From contig NZ_JYNS01000014.1 of the NCBI RefSeq assembly GCF_000934725.1, positions 1 through 64,000 on the forward strand: DNA of 64,000 bases. The letters are read 5' to 3'. The notes beneath the pieces are model-generated. The model saw nothing but the letters and a program-made list of their open reading frames with translations, did not search any database and was not told the DNA's origin. The translations under genes were made by a program, and so were the position numbers. Shown here piece after piece: positions 51,485-62,514 of the stretch. Position 1 is the first letter of the stretch; each line of letters begins with the position of its first letter. The DNA comes from Methyloterricola oryzae. GTDB taxonomy: Bacteria; Pseudomonadota; Gammaproteobacteria; Methylococcales; Methylococcaceae.

Positions 51485-54400
51485 TCAGTCGGCCTTCAGT
51501 TCCAGCTTGCTGGGCACATTGCCTTCCAGGCTGTCGTCGGTGGGGCCGGGCTTGCCGACCTGGGCCCGCGCCTTGTCCAGGCCGTTTTTCTTCAGCAGTT
51601 CATCCAGTATCTGCTGCCCACGCTGGGCGGCAAGACCTTCCAGTTCCGAAGGTGCCAAAGGCGCTTTCTCCACCAGGGTTTTGAACAGCTTCTCGTAGAA
51701 GTCCGGGGTGGCGCTGGGTTTGCCCGCCAGGCCTTGCAGCACTCCGACCCGGTCGGGTTTCTTGCCGGTGTCCTTGAGGTATTCGGCCTGCACCGCATCG
51801 CCGCCGCCGCGCTCGGACGCGAGCTTTTCCAAAGCGCGCTCGGTGCCGGGATCGGCAAAGGCCGGCTGGTCCGGTTCCTCGCCCAGGTGCAGTTCGATGT
51901 CCTGCTTCTCCGCCAGTGCCCGCCGAACCTCCAGCGAACGCAGGGCCTCGCCGTCCAGCTTGGGGCTGTAGCGGCCGCTGAGTGTCAGTTCCAGCTTCGG
52001 CCGTTGCTTGAGGAAGTCCGCGACCTTCTTCAGTTTCTCGCTTTCGCGCGGCAGCATCACGGCACGGCCGGGTTCAAACAGGACGGCGTCGAAGCTTTCC
52101 TCGGAATTGCCGAACATGGACGCCACGGCGTTGAAAGGGGCGGTGACGGCCTTGGTGATGAGGGTGACGAAGGCGTTCCAGACCACGGTGCCGTAGGAGA
52201 ATTGGGGATCGCCCACGTCGCCGGTGATTGGCACCGACGCTTGGATCTTGCCGCTGCCGTCGGTGAGCAGGGCCACCGCCAGGTCCAGGGGCAGATTCAG
52301 CGCGGTAGGGCTTTCCACCTGCTCGCCCAGGGTAAAGTTATCCAGCAGGATATTGTTCTCACTGTCGAGCTTGCCGCCGTCGATCTTGTACTTGAGTTCC
52401 AGGTTCAGCTTGCCCGATTGAATGCGTCGCCCGGCGAAAGTGGCGCTGTAGGGTGACAGGGAATCCATGGCCACGTTGCGGAAGGCCACGTCGACGTGAC
52501 TGAAGGCCTTGGGATCCATGGGCCGCAGCGACCCGTTGACGCTGGCTTCGCCGTACTGGTCGATGCGGCCGTCGAACTTGAGGGTGGCTTGGCCCGTAGG
52601 GTTCAGGGTGAGTCCGGAAATGGCGCCGTCAAAGTCGGTGATATGGGTGGCGAAGGGCAGCACCAGGCTTTCGTCGGCAAAATCGATCTCGGCGTCGTCG
52701 ACGCGGATGCGTCCGACGGTGACCGGGAATGGCTTGTCCGCGGCCTTGGCCTTGCCGGCCTCGGGCTTTGCCGGCGCTTTCGTCGCGGGCTCCGGTTTCT
52801 GCGGCTTGAAGATCGCCGCAATGTTGGTGCTGTGGTCCTTGAAGATGTGGATGATGGCGTCCGGGCGGAGAATGCGCACCTCCTTCACCGCCAGCTTGTC
52901 CGGCGTCAGGCTGAAGTCGATGCCGCTGACCCCCAGGTTCTTCCAGCCCAGGAAGGTCTTGCGGTCCATGACCTGGATCAGTTTCAGGCTAGCCAGGTCG
53001 GCCTTGCCGGAGACCTTGACCTTGGGCATCGGCTCGGCTTGCTTGAAATCTACGGCCAACTCGGTGGAAAAGTCGGCGCTGTCCAGTTCCAGCGCGGCGT
53101 AGCGGCTGACCACCGTGCGCAAGGGTTTCAGGTCGAAGTGGTCGATCTTGAGCTTGGCCTGCGCCGCCTCGCCCGTGGGGGCGGCCGTGCCGACCACCTG
53201 CAGCTTGCCGCCTTCGCGCACGTCAAAGCCGGCTTGATAGTCCACCGGGGTCTTGCCGTCGTTGCTGATGTGCTTGGCGCTGAGCTGGAGATTGTCCAGG
53301 TTGTAGGCCAGTTCCGGCGTAAAACTGCGGTCGGCGAAGCCAAAGGCGAAGCCCTGCAAGGCAAATTCGCCCAGGCTGACGTTCCAGGGCTTGGCCTCGG
53401 AATCTGCCGGCTTGGGCGCGTCCGGTTCGGCGGGGGCGCTGCCGGCTTTGGCCTGAAAGATATCCACCGGGCGCAGGGTGCCGTCTGCATCGCGCGTAAT
53501 GGCGGTCTTGCCGCCCTGCAGCAGCGCACGCTCGAAGGCCACGGTCTGGCTTTGCAGATCAATGCGTCCGCCCTCCACGCGGAACGCGTCCCAACTGAAC
53601 AAGGGCGCACCCGCGCCCGGCTGAGACAAGGCCACCTGATTGACATGCACCCCCAGGCCGTCCACTTTGGCTTGCGGCGCGCCGGCCCCTGCCTCCACCT
53701 GTACTCCCAGTTCCAGGCCGAAGTCCTGCACCGCGACTGCAAAGTCGCCCTTGCGGCTGCGGTCCAGGTAGTCCAGGCCCAGTTCAGCGATCTCGAAGCG
53801 CTCCACGCTCAGCTTCCAGGGCGGAGCCGCTTCCGCAGGTGGCGCGCTGGCCGGGGGTGTCTTGGCGTTCGCCGCTGGCGCCTCGGCTTTCACCAGGGTC
53901 TGCCAGTTCACTTGCCCGCTTTCGTCCATGACCGCGTTGATGCGTCCCTTGCGTATCCGGAACACGGGTACGTTCACCGACTGGCTGGCGAGATCCACAC
54001 TGACCTTCTCGAAGCCGATCTCGGCCAGGTCGAGCAGGGGACCTCCAGGCTCTGCGAGCTTGATGCCGGCGAGCTTGAAGGCGGCCTGTTCGATGCCCAG
54101 GTCGATCTTCTCCTTGTCCTGGCGGAAACGGTAGTGTGCGCTGAGGGCGATATCGCCGGCCGGCTCGCTCAGGTTCAAGCGCTCGCGGACGAATTTCCAC
54201 AGGGTCGCCAGTTTCAGGGATTCGATCGCAAGTTCTCCCTGGGAGGCCAAGGGCACGACGGACACCTCGCCTTTCCAGGTCAGCTTGCCGCCATCGGGCA
54301 GGTTGGCGGCGATCGTGTAGTTGCCTTGCTGCTCCGGCAGGGTGGTGAAATCGTGAACCTCCAGTCCCAGGTGTTCGACGCTTTCCGTCAGGGGGGTGGC

Positions 54401-55021
54401 CTTGGTGAGGTCACGGAAGGTGAAAGCGGTTTCCGTCAGGGCAAAGTGCCGCACCAGCACCCGCGGCGGCGGTTCGTCCGAGGTCGGAGGTGGCGGTTCC
54501 TCCGACTTGGGCAGGCTGGCGGCCAGCTTGCTCACATTCAAGTCGCCGTCGCGGCTGCGCACCAGCGTCGCGGCGGCAGCTTCGAGGCGGAGATCCGCCA
54601 CGGTGATGGCGCGCTCGCTGATGAAGCCGGAGGGATCGAAATCCAGGAACAGGCGCCCGAGAGTCAGTATGGGTTGACCATCGGCCTCGCGCAGGGCCAG
54701 GTCCTTGGTCTCGAAGGTAAAGGTGTATGGGTTGAAGCGCACCTCGCCGACCGCCGCCTGGCGCTGCAGCATGTCCGCCGCGAGCTTGGGAACGAAATGG
54801 CGGACCAGCGCGGGAAGCAGCAGAAATCCGATCAGGGTGTAGAGTAGCAGGCTGCCGACGACCGCCTGGAACCAGCGGTTTCGCGCGATGCGCAGGGCAG
54901 TGGCCTTGGGGCCGCTTTCCGCCGTCAGGGCGCTGTTCTGCCCGGTTGCTTCATTCTGCCGCCTGAGTCTGTCCAAGGTCTGGTTCAGAAGCTCTCGCGC
55001 CGCGGTGATGAGCCGGTTCAT
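51485..55021 (-). CDS. Very large AsmA-like / DUF748 family protein
   Basis: 1,178 residues. One N-terminal TM helix (AVVGSLLLYTLIGFLLLPALV) anchors a huge periplasmic region. The start of DUF748/AsmA-like proteins is visible: AADMLQRQAAVGEVRFNPYTFTFETKDLALREADGQPILTLGRLFLDFD. Repeated beta-rich, Ala/Pro/Lys-linked units follow, then a second AsmA-like block (RIRVDDAEIDFADESLVLPF, ISGLTLNPTGQATLKFDGRI) and a charged C-terminal part with LSGRYSPKLDGEALRSLEVRRALAE. AsmA-like proteins form lipid-conducting bridges or affect outer-membrane assembly. Two Pro/Ala-rich spacers (residues ~180-190 and ~395-415) are likely flexible. Stands alone; the other strand shows a long shadow frame. Confidence 0.8.
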   Translation of the reverse strand: MNRLITAARELLNQTLDRLRRQNEATGQNSALTAESGPKATALRIARNRWFQAVVGSLLLYTLIGFLLLPALVRHFVPKLAADMLQRQAAVGEVRFNPYTFTFETKDLALREADGQPILTLGRLFLDFDPSGFISERAITVADLRLEAAAATLVRSRDGDLNVSKLAASLPKSEEPPPPTSDEPPPRVLVRHFALTETAFTFRDLTKATPLTESVEHLGLEVHDFTTLPEQQGNYTIAANLPDGGKLTWKGEVSVVPLASQGELAIESLKLATLWKFVRERLNLSEPAGDIALSAHYRFRQDKEKIDLGIEQAAFKLAGIKLAEPGGPLLDLAEIGFEKVSVDLASQSVNVPVFRIRKGRINAVMDESGQVNWQTLVKAEAPAANAKTPPASAPPAEAAPPWKLSVERFEIAELGLDYLDRSRKGDFAVAVQDFGLELGVQVEAGAGAPQAKVDGLGVHVNQVALSQPGAGAPLFSWDAFRVEGGRIDLQSQTVAFERALLQGGKTAITRDADGTLRPVDIFQAKAGSAPAEPDAPKPADSEAKPWNVSLGEFALQGFAFGFADRSFTPELAYNLDNLQLSAKHISNDGKTPVDYQAGFDVREGGKLQVVGTAAPTGEAAQAKLKIDHFDLKPLRTVVSRYAALELDSADFSTELAVDFKQAEPMPKVKVSGKADLASLKLIQVMDRKTFLGWKNLGVSGIDFSLTPDKLAVKEVRILRPDAIIHIFKDHSTNIAAIFKPQKPEPATKAPAKPEAGKAKAADKPFPVTVGRIRVDDAEIDFADESLVLPFATHITDFDGAISGLTLNPTGQATLKFDGRIDQYGEASVNGSLRPMDPKAFSHVDVAFRNVAMDSLSPYSATFAGRRIQSGKLNLELKYKIDGGKLDSENNILLDNFTLGEQVESPTALNLPLDLAVALLTDGSGKIQASVPITGDVGDPQFSYGTVVWNAFVTLITKAVTAPFNAVASMFGNSEESFDAVLFEPGRAVMLPRESEKLKKVADFLKQRPKLELTLSGRYSPKLDGEALRSLEVRRALAEKQDIELHLGEEPDQPAFADPGTERALEKLASERGGGDAVQAEYLKDTGKKPDRVGVLQGLAGKPSATPDFYEKLFKTLVEKAPLAPSELEGLAAQRGQQILDELLKKNGLDKARAQVGKPGPTDDSLEGNVPSKLELKAD

Positions 55022-55212
55022 GAGGGTTTTCCCTTTCAGTAGTCCGTTCTACCGGCCCAGTATCCACCAAGGCGCTGTCCAGGGAAAGCCGCAACCCTGT
55101 CCGCGGCCCGTTTTCCAGGCGTTCGCCATGGCTTCGGGACCGGTCCGCGCGGTTGTCATAGCCCCGGGCGACACGGTAACATGCTGCTTTTGCAGAGGGC
55201 GGGAAAGATCGC

Positions 55213-56088
55213 ATGATTCAAGGTAGCATGGTCGCGTTGGTGACGCCGATGATGGAGACAGGCGCACTGGACACTGCGAGTCTGCGCAAGCTGGTGGAAT
55301 TCCACCTGGAGCAGGGGACCGATGCCATCGTGGCGGTGGGAACCACGGGCGAATCCGCGACCTTGGACGAAGGTGAGCATTGCGAAGTCATCCGACTGGT
55401 GGTGGAACAGGTGCGGGGCAGGGTCCCCGTGATCGCCGGCACCGGCGCCAATGCCACCAGCGAAGCCATCAATCTCACCCGCAAGGCCAAGGAGGCCGGC
55501 GCCGACGCTTGCCTTCTGGTCACGCCCTACTACAACAAGCCCACCCAGGAAGGGCTTTACCTGCACTATAAGGCCGTAGCCGAGGCGGTGGCCATTCCGC
55601 AGATCCTCTACAACGTGCCCGGTCGCACCGCCTGTGACCTGCTGCCCGAGACCGCCGCGCGCCTGTCGGAGGTCCCCAACATCATCGGCATCAAGGAAGC
55701 CACCGGCAACCTGGACCGCCTGGCCGAGATACTCAAGCTGGCCAAGCCCGGGTTTCTCCTGTATTCGGGCGATGACGCGACGGCTTGCGAATTCTGCCTG
55801 CGCGGCGGCAAGGGCGTGATCTCCGTGACCGCCAACGTCGCGCCAAAACTCATGCATGAGATGTGTTCCGCCGCCATCGCCGGCGAGCGCTCAGCGGCCG
55901 AAGCGATCGACGCGAAGCTGCAGGGCTTGCACAAGGAGCTGTTCATCGAGTCCAACCCGATCCCGGCGAAATGGGCGGTGCAGCAGATGGGGCTGATCGC
56001 TAGGGGTATCCGCCTGCCCCTGACCTGGCTTACGCCAGGTTGCGAGGCTCGGGTGCGGGCGGCCATGCAGCAGGCGGGGGCGCTATGA
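55213..56088 (+). CDS. dapA: 4-hydroxy-tetrahydrodipicolinate synthase
   Basis: 291 residues, standard length. [15 protein letters not shown] start; [14 protein letters not shown] contains the paired Thr of the active site; [18 protein letters not shown] has the catalytic Tyr; [17 protein letters not shown] the Arg; [13 protein letters not shown] the Schiff-base Lys. It condenses pyruvate with aspartate semialdehyde in the lysine/diaminopimelate pathway. It overlaps bamC by 4 nt (ATGA), the gene order seen in many gammaproteobacteria, where bamC was first named nlpB/dapX. GGGAAAG precedes the ATG. Confidence 0.95.
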   Translation: MIQGSMVALVTPMMETGALDTASLRKLVEFHLEQGTDAIVAVGTTGESATLDEGEHCEVIRLVVEQVRGRVPVIAGTGANATSEAINLTRKAKEAGADACLLVTPYYNKPTQEGLYLHYKAVAEAVAIPQILYNVPGRTACDLLPETAARLSEVPNIIGIKEATGNLDRLAEILKLAKPGFLLYSGDDATACEFCLRGGKGVISVTANVAPKLMHEMCSAAIAGERSAAEAIDAKLQGLHKELFIESNPIPAKWAVQQMGLIARGIRLPLTWLTPGCEARVRAAMQQAGAL

Positions 56089-56870
56089 GCAGTGCGTCCG
56101 TGTTACGTGGCGCATTGCCGGTCATCGCCCTGGCTGGCGCCGTGAGCCTGGGTGGCTGCAGTTTTCTCGAAAGTCTGGTGCCGGACAAGCAGAAGGAATA
56201 CCGCTACGGCAGCGAACTGCCTCCCCTGGAGGTGCCGCCTGACCTGACGTCTTCCACCCTGGAAGGTGCCAAGACCGCCACGGATGTGGATGCGGCTTAC
56301 GATCGCGAGCGGGCCACGGCGGAATCCGGGTCCGAGCAGGCCTCGGAAACCTCTGAGTCCGGCGCCGAACAGGCTACGGAATCGTCGGAATCAGGCTCCG
56401 GTACCCGGGATCGCGAGACGTCTTCCGGCAAGGCCGCGCCCGCCGCCACACTGGCGCAAGGCTCGGATGACGTGCCGCTGATTGAGGTGGAGGAGCCCTT
56501 CGCCGAAACCTGGAACGACGTCAGCCGTTCCTTGGGACGCATGGAGGTGGAGATCAGCGACCAGAACCGTTCCGATGGCGTGTTCTATGTCTACTACGGC
56601 GGCGACACCAAGAAATATGTGGACCGCGGCATCTGGCAGGATTTCACCTCGCTGTTTTCCGGCGATGGCTCCAAGGCGCAGGAATTTCGCATCAAACTGG
56701 AAGGGCGCGAAAACGTCACCAACGTGTTCGTGCTCGACAAGGATGGCGAGGCGGTCAGTGACGGCGTCGGCCTGGACATGCTGAAGAAGCTGCAGGACAC
56801 GCTGCAGAACCTGGATAAGCCCGAACCGGCGGAAAAGCAACTGCCCGAAGGTAGCAAGGACGAGTCCTGA
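56085..56870 (+). CDS. bamC: Outer-membrane assembly lipoprotein BamC
   Basis: 261 residues. Signal peptide with lipobox LGGC; the conserved BamC N-terminal stretch [16 protein letters not shown], which in E. coli contacts BamD. An acidic/Ser-rich insert of about 50 residues follows (three related ESGSEQASE-type repeats), then the helix-grip domain ([40 protein letters not shown]) and a charged tail. E. coli BamC has two such domains over 344 residues; here there seems to be one complete domain. Part of the BAM complex that inserts beta-barrels. Translationally coupled to dapA. Confidence 0.88.
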   Translation: MSSASVLRGALPVIALAGAVSLGGCSFLESLVPDKQKEYRYGSELPPLEVPPDLTSSTLEGAKTATDVDAAYDRERATAESGSEQASETSESGAEQATESSESGSGTRDRETSSGKAAPAATLAQGSDDVPLIEVEEPFAETWNDVSRSLGRMEVEISDQNRSDGVFYVYYGGDTKKYVDRGIWQDFTSLFSGDGSKAQEFRIKLEGRENVTNVFVLDKDGEAVSDGVGLDMLKKLQDTLQNLDKPEPAEKQLPEGSKDES

Positions 56871-56992
56871 CAGGACTTCCGTAACCGGGCTGAACCCCTT
56901 CCGCTCCGGCGCCGTCGAGTTGCAATGGCAGGGTCGCGCTTTTTGGGCCACGATTTAACTTTTCCCCTCATCTCGTCCACACAGGGAATCCC

Positions 56993-59900
56993 ATGATCCT
57001 GAAGATGTACGGCGGTTGTGCCCTGTCCCGGTTCCGGCAGGCCCGGCTGGAAGGTGCGCTGCGCGCCATTGAGCCGTCCGTCGAGGCAGCCGCTTCGGCC
57101 TACGTCTACTTCATCGAAACAGCGCGCGAACTGACGCTGGAACAGACGAGGGTGCTGGAACGCATCCTCCTGGATGACACCGAACGTTGCGATCAGCACC
57201 TGTTTTCCGGTGAGTATTTCCTGGTGGTGCCGCGCCTGGGCACCATCTCGCCCTGGTCCAGCAAGGCGACTGAAATCGCGCGGCGCTGCGGTCTGGAGGA
57301 CGTGCTGCGCATCGAGCGCGGCATAGAATACGCCTTGCTGCCGGGCGAACTGGAGCTGCCCCAGTCGAAGCGCTGGCAGATGAAGCCGCTGCTGCACGAC
57401 CGCATGACCCAGACCGTGCTGGGACGCAACCAGTTCGAGCAGATATTCCGCCACCAGGCGCCGGCCCCTCTCGGATACGTGCAGTTGATCGAGGAAGGCC
57501 GCTGGGCCTTGATCAAGGCCAACGGCCGCCTCGGATTGGCCCTGTCTGACGAGGAACTGGAATACCTGGACGAGAGCTTCACCCGCCTGGGACGCAATCC
57601 CACGGATGTGGAGCTGATGATGTTTGCCCAGGCCAACTCCGAACATTGCCGCCACAAGATTTTCAACGCCAGTTGGCGCATCGATGGGGTGGAGCAGGCG
57701 CAGAGCCTGTTCGCCATGATCCGCAACACCACGGAGCGCGCGCCCCAGGGCGTGCTCTCGGCCTACAAGGACAATGCCGCCGTGGTGGAAGGCTCCCTGG
57801 CCGATATGCTGTTGCGCGATCCCGCCAGTGGTGAATACAACTATGTGACCGAGCCGGCCCACCTTTTGATGAAGGTGGAGACCCATAACCATCCCACCGC
57901 CATATCGCCTCACCCAGGCGCCGCCACTGGCTCCGGCGGCGAAATCCGCGACGAGGCCGCCACCGGGCGGGGCTCCTGGACCAAGGCCGGGCTCACCGGC
58001 TTCTCCGTCTCCAGCCTGCGCATTCCGGGCTTTGTTCAGCCTTGGGAAGAAAACTACGGCAAGCCGGGACGCATGGCCTCGGCCTTACAAATCATGCTGG
58101 AGGGTCCCATCGGCGGGGCGGCCTTCAACAACGAATTCGGTCGGCCCAACCTGGCCGGCTACTTCCGCACCTTCGAGCAGCGCGACCCGATGGGGGAGAG
58201 CTACCGGGGCTACCACAAGCCCATCATGATCGCCGGGGGCATGGGCAATATCCGCCAGGCACATGTGCAGAAGCAGCCCATCACGCCGGGCGCTCCCATC
58301 GTCGTGCTCGGTGGTCCTTCCATGCTCATCGGCTTGGGCGGCGGCGCGGCATCGTCCCAGGCGTCCGGGGAGAGCGCGGAGGAACTGGATTTCGCCTCGG
58401 TGCAGCGCGAAAACCCGGAAATGCAGCGGCGCTGCCAGGAGGTCATCAGCCGCTGCGTCGCGCTGGGTGAGAACAATCCCATCCTGTCGGTGCATGACGT
58501 GGGCGCTGGGGGGGTGTCCAACGCATTGCCCGAAATCATCCACGACGCCGGCCGTGGCGGCGCCTTCGATCTGCGCGCGATTCCCAATGACGAGCCCGGC
58601 ATGTCGCCCCTGCAGATCTGGTGCAACGAATCCCAGGAGCGCTTCGTGCTGGCGCTGAAGCCCGAGGCTTTGGCCCTGTTTCGCGAGATCTGCGAACGAG
58701 AGCGCTGCCCCTATGCCGTGGTCGGGCAGGCGACTGAGGAAGAGCACCTCATCGTCAACGATCCTCTGTACGGCAATCATCCCATCGACATCCCCATGTC
58801 GCTGCTGTTCGGCAAGCCGCCGCGCATGCAGCGCGATGTGGCGCGCGTGCCCGTAGACCTGCCCAAGCTGAACCTGCGCCAAGCCGAGATTGCCGAGGCG
58901 GCGGTGCGCGTGCTGGCCTTCCCGGCGGTGGCGGACAAGAGCTTCCTGATCCATATCGGCGACCGTTCGGTGGGCGGGCTGGTGGCGCGCGACCAGATGG
59001 TGGGCCCCTGGCAGACGCCGGTGGCGGATGTCGCCGTGACCTGCTCCGGGTTCCGCGCCTACACCGGCGAGGCCATGGCCATGGGCGAGCGCACACCGCT
59101 GGCGCTGATCGACGCGCCGGCCTCGGGCCGCATGGCCATCGGTGAAGCCCTCACCAACCTGGCTGCGGCCCGCATCGGGTCCCTGGGACAGGTGCGTCTG
59201 TCCGCCAACTGGATGGCAGCGGCTGGCGCGCCCGGCGAGGATGCCCGTCTGTTCGACACGGTGCGCGCGGTGGGCCTGGAACTGTGTCCTGCTTTGGGCA
59301 TAGCCATTCCCGTGGGCAAGGACTCGCTGTCCATGAAGACCGTATGGCAGGAGGAGGGACAGGAACGCTCCATGACCTCGCCCTTGTCCCTGATCATCTC
59401 GGCTTTCGCGCCGGTGTTGGACGTGCGCCGTACCCTGACCCCGGAGCTGCGCCTGAAGCAAGGGCCGACGCGATTGCTGCTGGTCGACCTGGGCTGCGGT
59501 CGCAACCGGCTTGGCGGTTCGGCCCTGGCCCAGGTGTATGGGCAACTGGGCGATGCCTGCCCGGATGTGGACGCCCCAGACTTGCTCAAGGCCTTTTTTG
59601 CCACGCTGCAGGACCTCAATCAACAGGGCTTGCTCCTGGCCTACCATGACCGCTCCGATGGCGGCTTGTGGGCGGCGGTGTGCGAAATGGCATTCGCGGC
59701 CCATTGTGGCGTGGAGATCAGCCTGGATGGCCTAGGCGCCGATCCCTTCGAGGCCTTGTTCAATGAGGAACTGGGCGCCGTGCTGCAGGTGGCGGATGAC
59801 CGGCTGGAGACCGTGCGGGCGGCATTCGCGGCTGCCGGGCTAGGGGGATGCCTGCATGTCATCGGCGCGCCCCGGGCGGATCAGCGTATTGCCGTGACCC

Positions 59901-60880
59901 GCCAAGGCGGGGTCTGGTATTCGGCTTACCGGGTGCACCTGCAGAGGGCGTGGTCCGAAACCAGCTTCCGCATGCAGGCCTTGCGTGACAATCCGGACTG
60001 CGCCCAGACCCAATTCGACGCCATTCAGGATGATGCCGACCCGGGTTTGCATGCCAAGCTGGGTTTCGATCCTGACGAGGATGTGGCAGCGCCCTGGATT
60101 ACGGGCAAAGCGCGGCCCAAGCTGGCCGTGCTGCGCGAGCAGGGCGTCAATGGCCATGCGGAAATGGCGGCGGCCTTCGACCGCGCGGGTTTTGCCGCGG
60201 TCGACGTGCACATGAGCGACATCATGGAAGGCCGTGTCAGCCTGTCGGAATTCAAGGGGCTTGCCGCCTGCGGCGGATTCTCTTACGGCGACGTGCTGGG
60301 GGCCGGCGGCGGCTGGGCCAAATCCATCCTGTTCAATCTGCGCGCCCGCGCCGAGTTCGAGGCCTTCTTCCAACGCGGCGACACCTTCGGACTGGGTGTC
60401 TGCAACGGCTGCCAGATGATGGCGCACCTGCGTGGACTGATTCCCGGCGCTCAGCGCTGGCCGCGCTTTTTGCGCAATACCTCGGAGCAGTTCGAGGCCC
60501 GTTTCGCCATGGTCGAAGTGCTGGAATCGCCCTCCCTGTTCTTGGCTGGCATGGCCGGTTCGCGAATGCCCGTGGTGGTGTCTCATGGCGAGGGCCGCGC
60601 GCAGTTCGAATCCGACCCCAACAAGGCCCTGGAAAGCGGCCTGGTTGCGCTGCGCTACGTGGACCATTACGGGAATGAGACCGAGGTCTTCCCCTTCAAT
60701 CCTAATGGCTCGCCCTTGGGCATTACTGGATTGACCACGCCGGATGGCCGTTTCACCATCATGATGCCCCATCCCGAGCGTTGCTTCCGTACGGTGCAGA
60801 ATTCCTGGCACTCGGAGGACTGGGGCGAGGACGGCGCCTGGATGCGCATGTTCCGCAATGCCCGCGTCTGGGTGGGCTGA
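56993..60880 (+). CDS. purL: Phosphoribosylformylglycinamidine synthase (large, single-chain)
   Basis: 1,295 residues, as expected for the single-chain enzyme. N-terminal PurS-like region, linker, FGAM synthase domain ([51 protein letters not shown]) and duplicated AIR-synthase-like halves. The C-terminal glutamine amidotransferase has Cys in [12 protein letters not shown] and His/Glu in [12 protein letters not shown]. It converts FGAR to FGAM with ATP and glutamine in purine synthesis. Starts at ATG 56993, 122 bp after bamC. Confidence 0.97.
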   Translation: MILKMYGGCALSRFRQARLEGALRAIEPSVEAAASAYVYFIETARELTLEQTRVLERILLDDTERCDQHLFSGEYFLVVPRLGTISPWSSKATEIARRCGLEDVLRIERGIEYALLPGELELPQSKRWQMKPLLHDRMTQTVLGRNQFEQIFRHQAPAPLGYVQLIEEGRWALIKANGRLGLALSDEELEYLDESFTRLGRNPTDVELMMFAQANSEHCRHKIFNASWRIDGVEQAQSLFAMIRNTTERAPQGVLSAYKDNAAVVEGSLADMLLRDPASGEYNYVTEPAHLLMKVETHNHPTAISPHPGAATGSGGEIRDEAATGRGSWTKAGLTGFSVSSLRIPGFVQPWEENYGKPGRMASALQIMLEGPIGGAAFNNEFGRPNLAGYFRTFEQRDPMGESYRGYHKPIMIAGGMGNIRQAHVQKQPITPGAPIVVLGGPSMLIGLGGGAASSQASGESAEELDFASVQRENPEMQRRCQEVISRCVALGENNPILSVHDVGAGGVSNALPEIIHDAGRGGAFDLRAIPNDEPGMSPLQIWCNESQERFVLALKPEALALFREICERERCPYAVVGQATEEEHLIVNDPLYGNHPIDIPMSLLFGKPPRMQRDVARVPVDLPKLNLRQAEIAEAAVRVLAFPAVADKSFLIHIGDRSVGGLVARDQMVGPWQTPVADVAVTCSGFRAYTGEAMAMGERTPLALIDAPASGRMAIGEALTNLAAARIGSLGQVRLSANWMAAAGAPGEDARLFDTVRAVGLELCPALGIAIPVGKDSLSMKTVWQEEGQERSMTSPLSLIISAFAPVLDVRRTLTPELRLKQGPTRLLLVDLGCGRNRLGGSALAQVYGQLGDACPDVDAPDLLKAFFATLQDLNQQGLLLAYHDRSDGGLWAAVCEMAFAAHCGVEISLDGLGADPFEALFNEELGAVLQVADDRLETVRAAFAAAGLGGCLHVIGAPRADQRIAVTRQGGVWYSAYRVHLQRAWSETSFRMQALRDNPDCAQTQFDAIQDDADPGLHAKLGFDPDEDVAAPWITGKARPKLAVLREQGVNGHAEMAAAFDRAGFAAVDVHMSDIMEGRVSLSEFKGLAACGGFSYGDVLGAGGGWAKSILFNLRARAEFEAFFQRGDTFGLGVCNGCQMMAHLRGLIPGAQRWPRFLRNTSEQFEARFAMVEVLESPSLFLAGMAGSRMPVVVSHGEGRAQFESDPNKALESGLVALRYVDHYGNETEVFPFNPNGSPLGITGLTTPDGRFTIMMPHPERCFRTVQNSWHSEDWGEDGAWMRMFRNARVWVG

Positions 60881-60970
60881 GTTCAGCGAGGCGGCGGCGG
60901 GTGGCTTGAAATCGGGTAGGTCGTCGCCATATCTGAGGCTGAACCAACCTGATCCCATGAGGAGACCGCC

Positions 60971-61411
60971 ATGAGCACACGTCACGAACCCTGGAACCTG
61001 CTGAGCCAGCTGCAGCGCGAACTGGAGCGCTCCATGGAGATGGGCCGCCAGCAGCCGGAAAGCAGCGCCGTTACGGCCGAGTGGACGCCGGCAGTGGATA
61101 TCAAGGAGGAAATCGACCGCTATGTGCTGCTGGCGGACCTACCCGGCGTCGACCCGGAGCGCATCGACATTACCATGGAGAATGGCATCCTGACCCTCAA
61201 GGGTGAGCGCGATACCGAGGCCAAGTCGCGCCGGGAAGGCTACAAGCGCATCGAGCGCGTTTTCGGCACCTTCTACCGCCGCTTCTCCCTGCCGGATACC
61301 GCCGACGCCGAAGGTATCGGCGCGCGCTGCCGCAATGGCGTGCTGGAGATCGTCATCCCGAAGAAGTCCTCGGTGCAGCCCAAGAAGATCGTGGTGAGCG
61401 GCGAAGGTTGA
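60971..61411 (+). CDS. Hsp20/alpha-crystallin family small heat shock protein
   Basis: 146 residues. N-terminal arm MSTRHEPWNLLSQLQREL, then the alpha-crystallin domain: WTPAVDIKEEIDRYVLLADLPGVDPERIDITMENGILTLKGERD and RIERVFGTFYRRFSLPD, ending in NGVLEIVIPKK, with a short tail. An ATP-independent chaperone that holds unfolded proteins. GAGGAGA precedes the ATG. It is followed by a strong terminator, so it is monocistronic or follows purL by readthrough. Confidence 0.93.
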   Translation: MSTRHEPWNLLSQLQRELERSMEMGRQQPESSAVTAEWTPAVDIKEEIDRYVLLADLPGVDPERIDITMENGILTLKGERDTEAKSRREGYKRIERVFGTFYRRFSLPDTADAEGIGARCRNGVLEIVIPKKSSVQPKKIVVSGEG

Positions 61412-61437
61412 GAGCAGGCGCCGACCACCGCTGGGCC

Positions 61438-61466
61438 AAAAAAGAGGGGCGTATGCCCCTCTTTTC
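61438..61466. terminator. Bidirectional rho-independent terminator
   Basis: AAAAGAGGGGC (61441-61451), loop GTAT and GCCCCTCTTTT (61456-61466) form an 11-bp stem. Additional A residues lie before it (61438-61440) and Ts end it, so it can stop transcription in both directions between the convergent hsp20 and TauE genes. Confidence 0.95.
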
Positions 61467-61485
61467 ATAAGCCGGCTGGCGCCGT

Positions 61486-62280
61486 TCAGGCGAGCACCGG
61501 CCACACGAACTTCACGCCGATCAGCATCAGCACAGACGCCAGAGCCGGGCGCAGCACGTGTTCCGGCACCCGCGCGCTGAGATGACTGCCTACATAGATG
61601 CCGGGCAGTGAGCCCACCAGCAGGCTCCCCAGCAGAACGAAGTCCACATTGCCCATATGCAGATGACCCAGGCCGGCCACCGCCGTGAGCGGGATGGCGT
61701 GGGCCAGGTCGGTGCCGACGATGCGCACGGTGGGCAGTCGAGGATAGAGATAGAACAGGGCCACCGTGCCCAAGGCGCCGGCGCCGATGGAGGACAGGGT
61801 CACCAGGATCCCCAGCAGCACGCCAGTCAACACGGTCACCGGCGTCTGCCAGCGCTCGAAGCGTCCCACCGGTTGGTTATCGCCGTGCTGGCTTGGCTTC
61901 ATCAGACGATTGCGGAAAATCAGGGCGATCGCGGTTAGAATCAGCGCCACGCCCAGGGCCACGGTGATGACCGACGTGATGGTTGCCTTGGGGATGTCGA
62001 AGTATTCCAGGCAGAAGATCACACCCAGGGCCGCGGGCAGGCTGCCATAGGCGAGACGCCTGACGATCTTCCAGTCCACGGATCCATGGGTGCCGTGGTG
62101 CACGGCGACACCGCCCGCCTTGGTGATGGATGCGAAGAGCAGATCGGTGCCCACCGCCGTGGTGGGGGCGAAGCCGAACAGGAACACCAGGAGGGGGGTC
62201 ATCAGTGAGCCGCCGCCGACACCGGTGAGGCCGACCAGAAGGCCCACGGCGAGGCCCGAAACGATGTATGCGAGGTCCAT
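61486..62280 (-). CDS. TauE/SafE family sulfite/anion exporter
   Basis: 264 residues with about eight TM helices. Family motifs appear twice: GLAVGLLVGLTGVGGGSLMTPLLVFLFG near the N-terminus and LTGVLLGILVTLSSIGAGALGTVALF in the second half, followed by VRIVGTDLAHAIPLTAVAGLGHL. TauE/SafE permeases export sulfite, sulfoacetate or other small anions; the substrate here is unknown. The gene converges with hsp20 across the shared terminator and stands alone. Confidence 0.88.
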   Translation of the reverse strand: MDLAYIVSGLAVGLLVGLTGVGGGSLMTPLLVFLFGFAPTTAVGTDLLFASITKAGGVAVHHGTHGSVDWKIVRRLAYGSLPAALGVIFCLEYFDIPKATITSVITVALGVALILTAIALIFRNRLMKPSQHGDNQPVGRFERWQTPVTVLTGVLLGILVTLSSIGAGALGTVALFYLYPRLPTVRIVGTDLAHAIPLTAVAGLGHLHMGNVDFVLLGSLLVGSLPGIYVGSHLSARVPEHVLRPALASVLMLIGVKFVWPVLA

Positions 62281-62514
62281 AGATCCCTTCGTAGGGTAAA
62301 AGTGGAAGACGACGCAATGTTAACGTTTGCGCGTTCCGGAACGAAGAAATTAAAGCATTTATACATATTCCTAAATGGCATAAGCTCGCTGCAGCGCTCA
62401 TGGGAGGGCAGGCGTGCGCCCGGTGTGACCGAGGCAGTGTCCGTTTGAGATCCTCGTCATTAGGGAATAATCAAAAAAAGAACATAACAACATAACAACA
62501 AGAAGGGGGGAGAC

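Noticed and set aside
52496-54847. Long plus-strand open frame of 783 codons
   Set aside because: Antisense to the DUF748/AsmA-like gene; high G+C removes stops. The minus-strand protein has the TM anchor and family motifs, while this translation does not.
58085-59704. 539-codon minus-strand open frame
   Set aside because: Antisense shadow of purL, which has all catalytic motifs.
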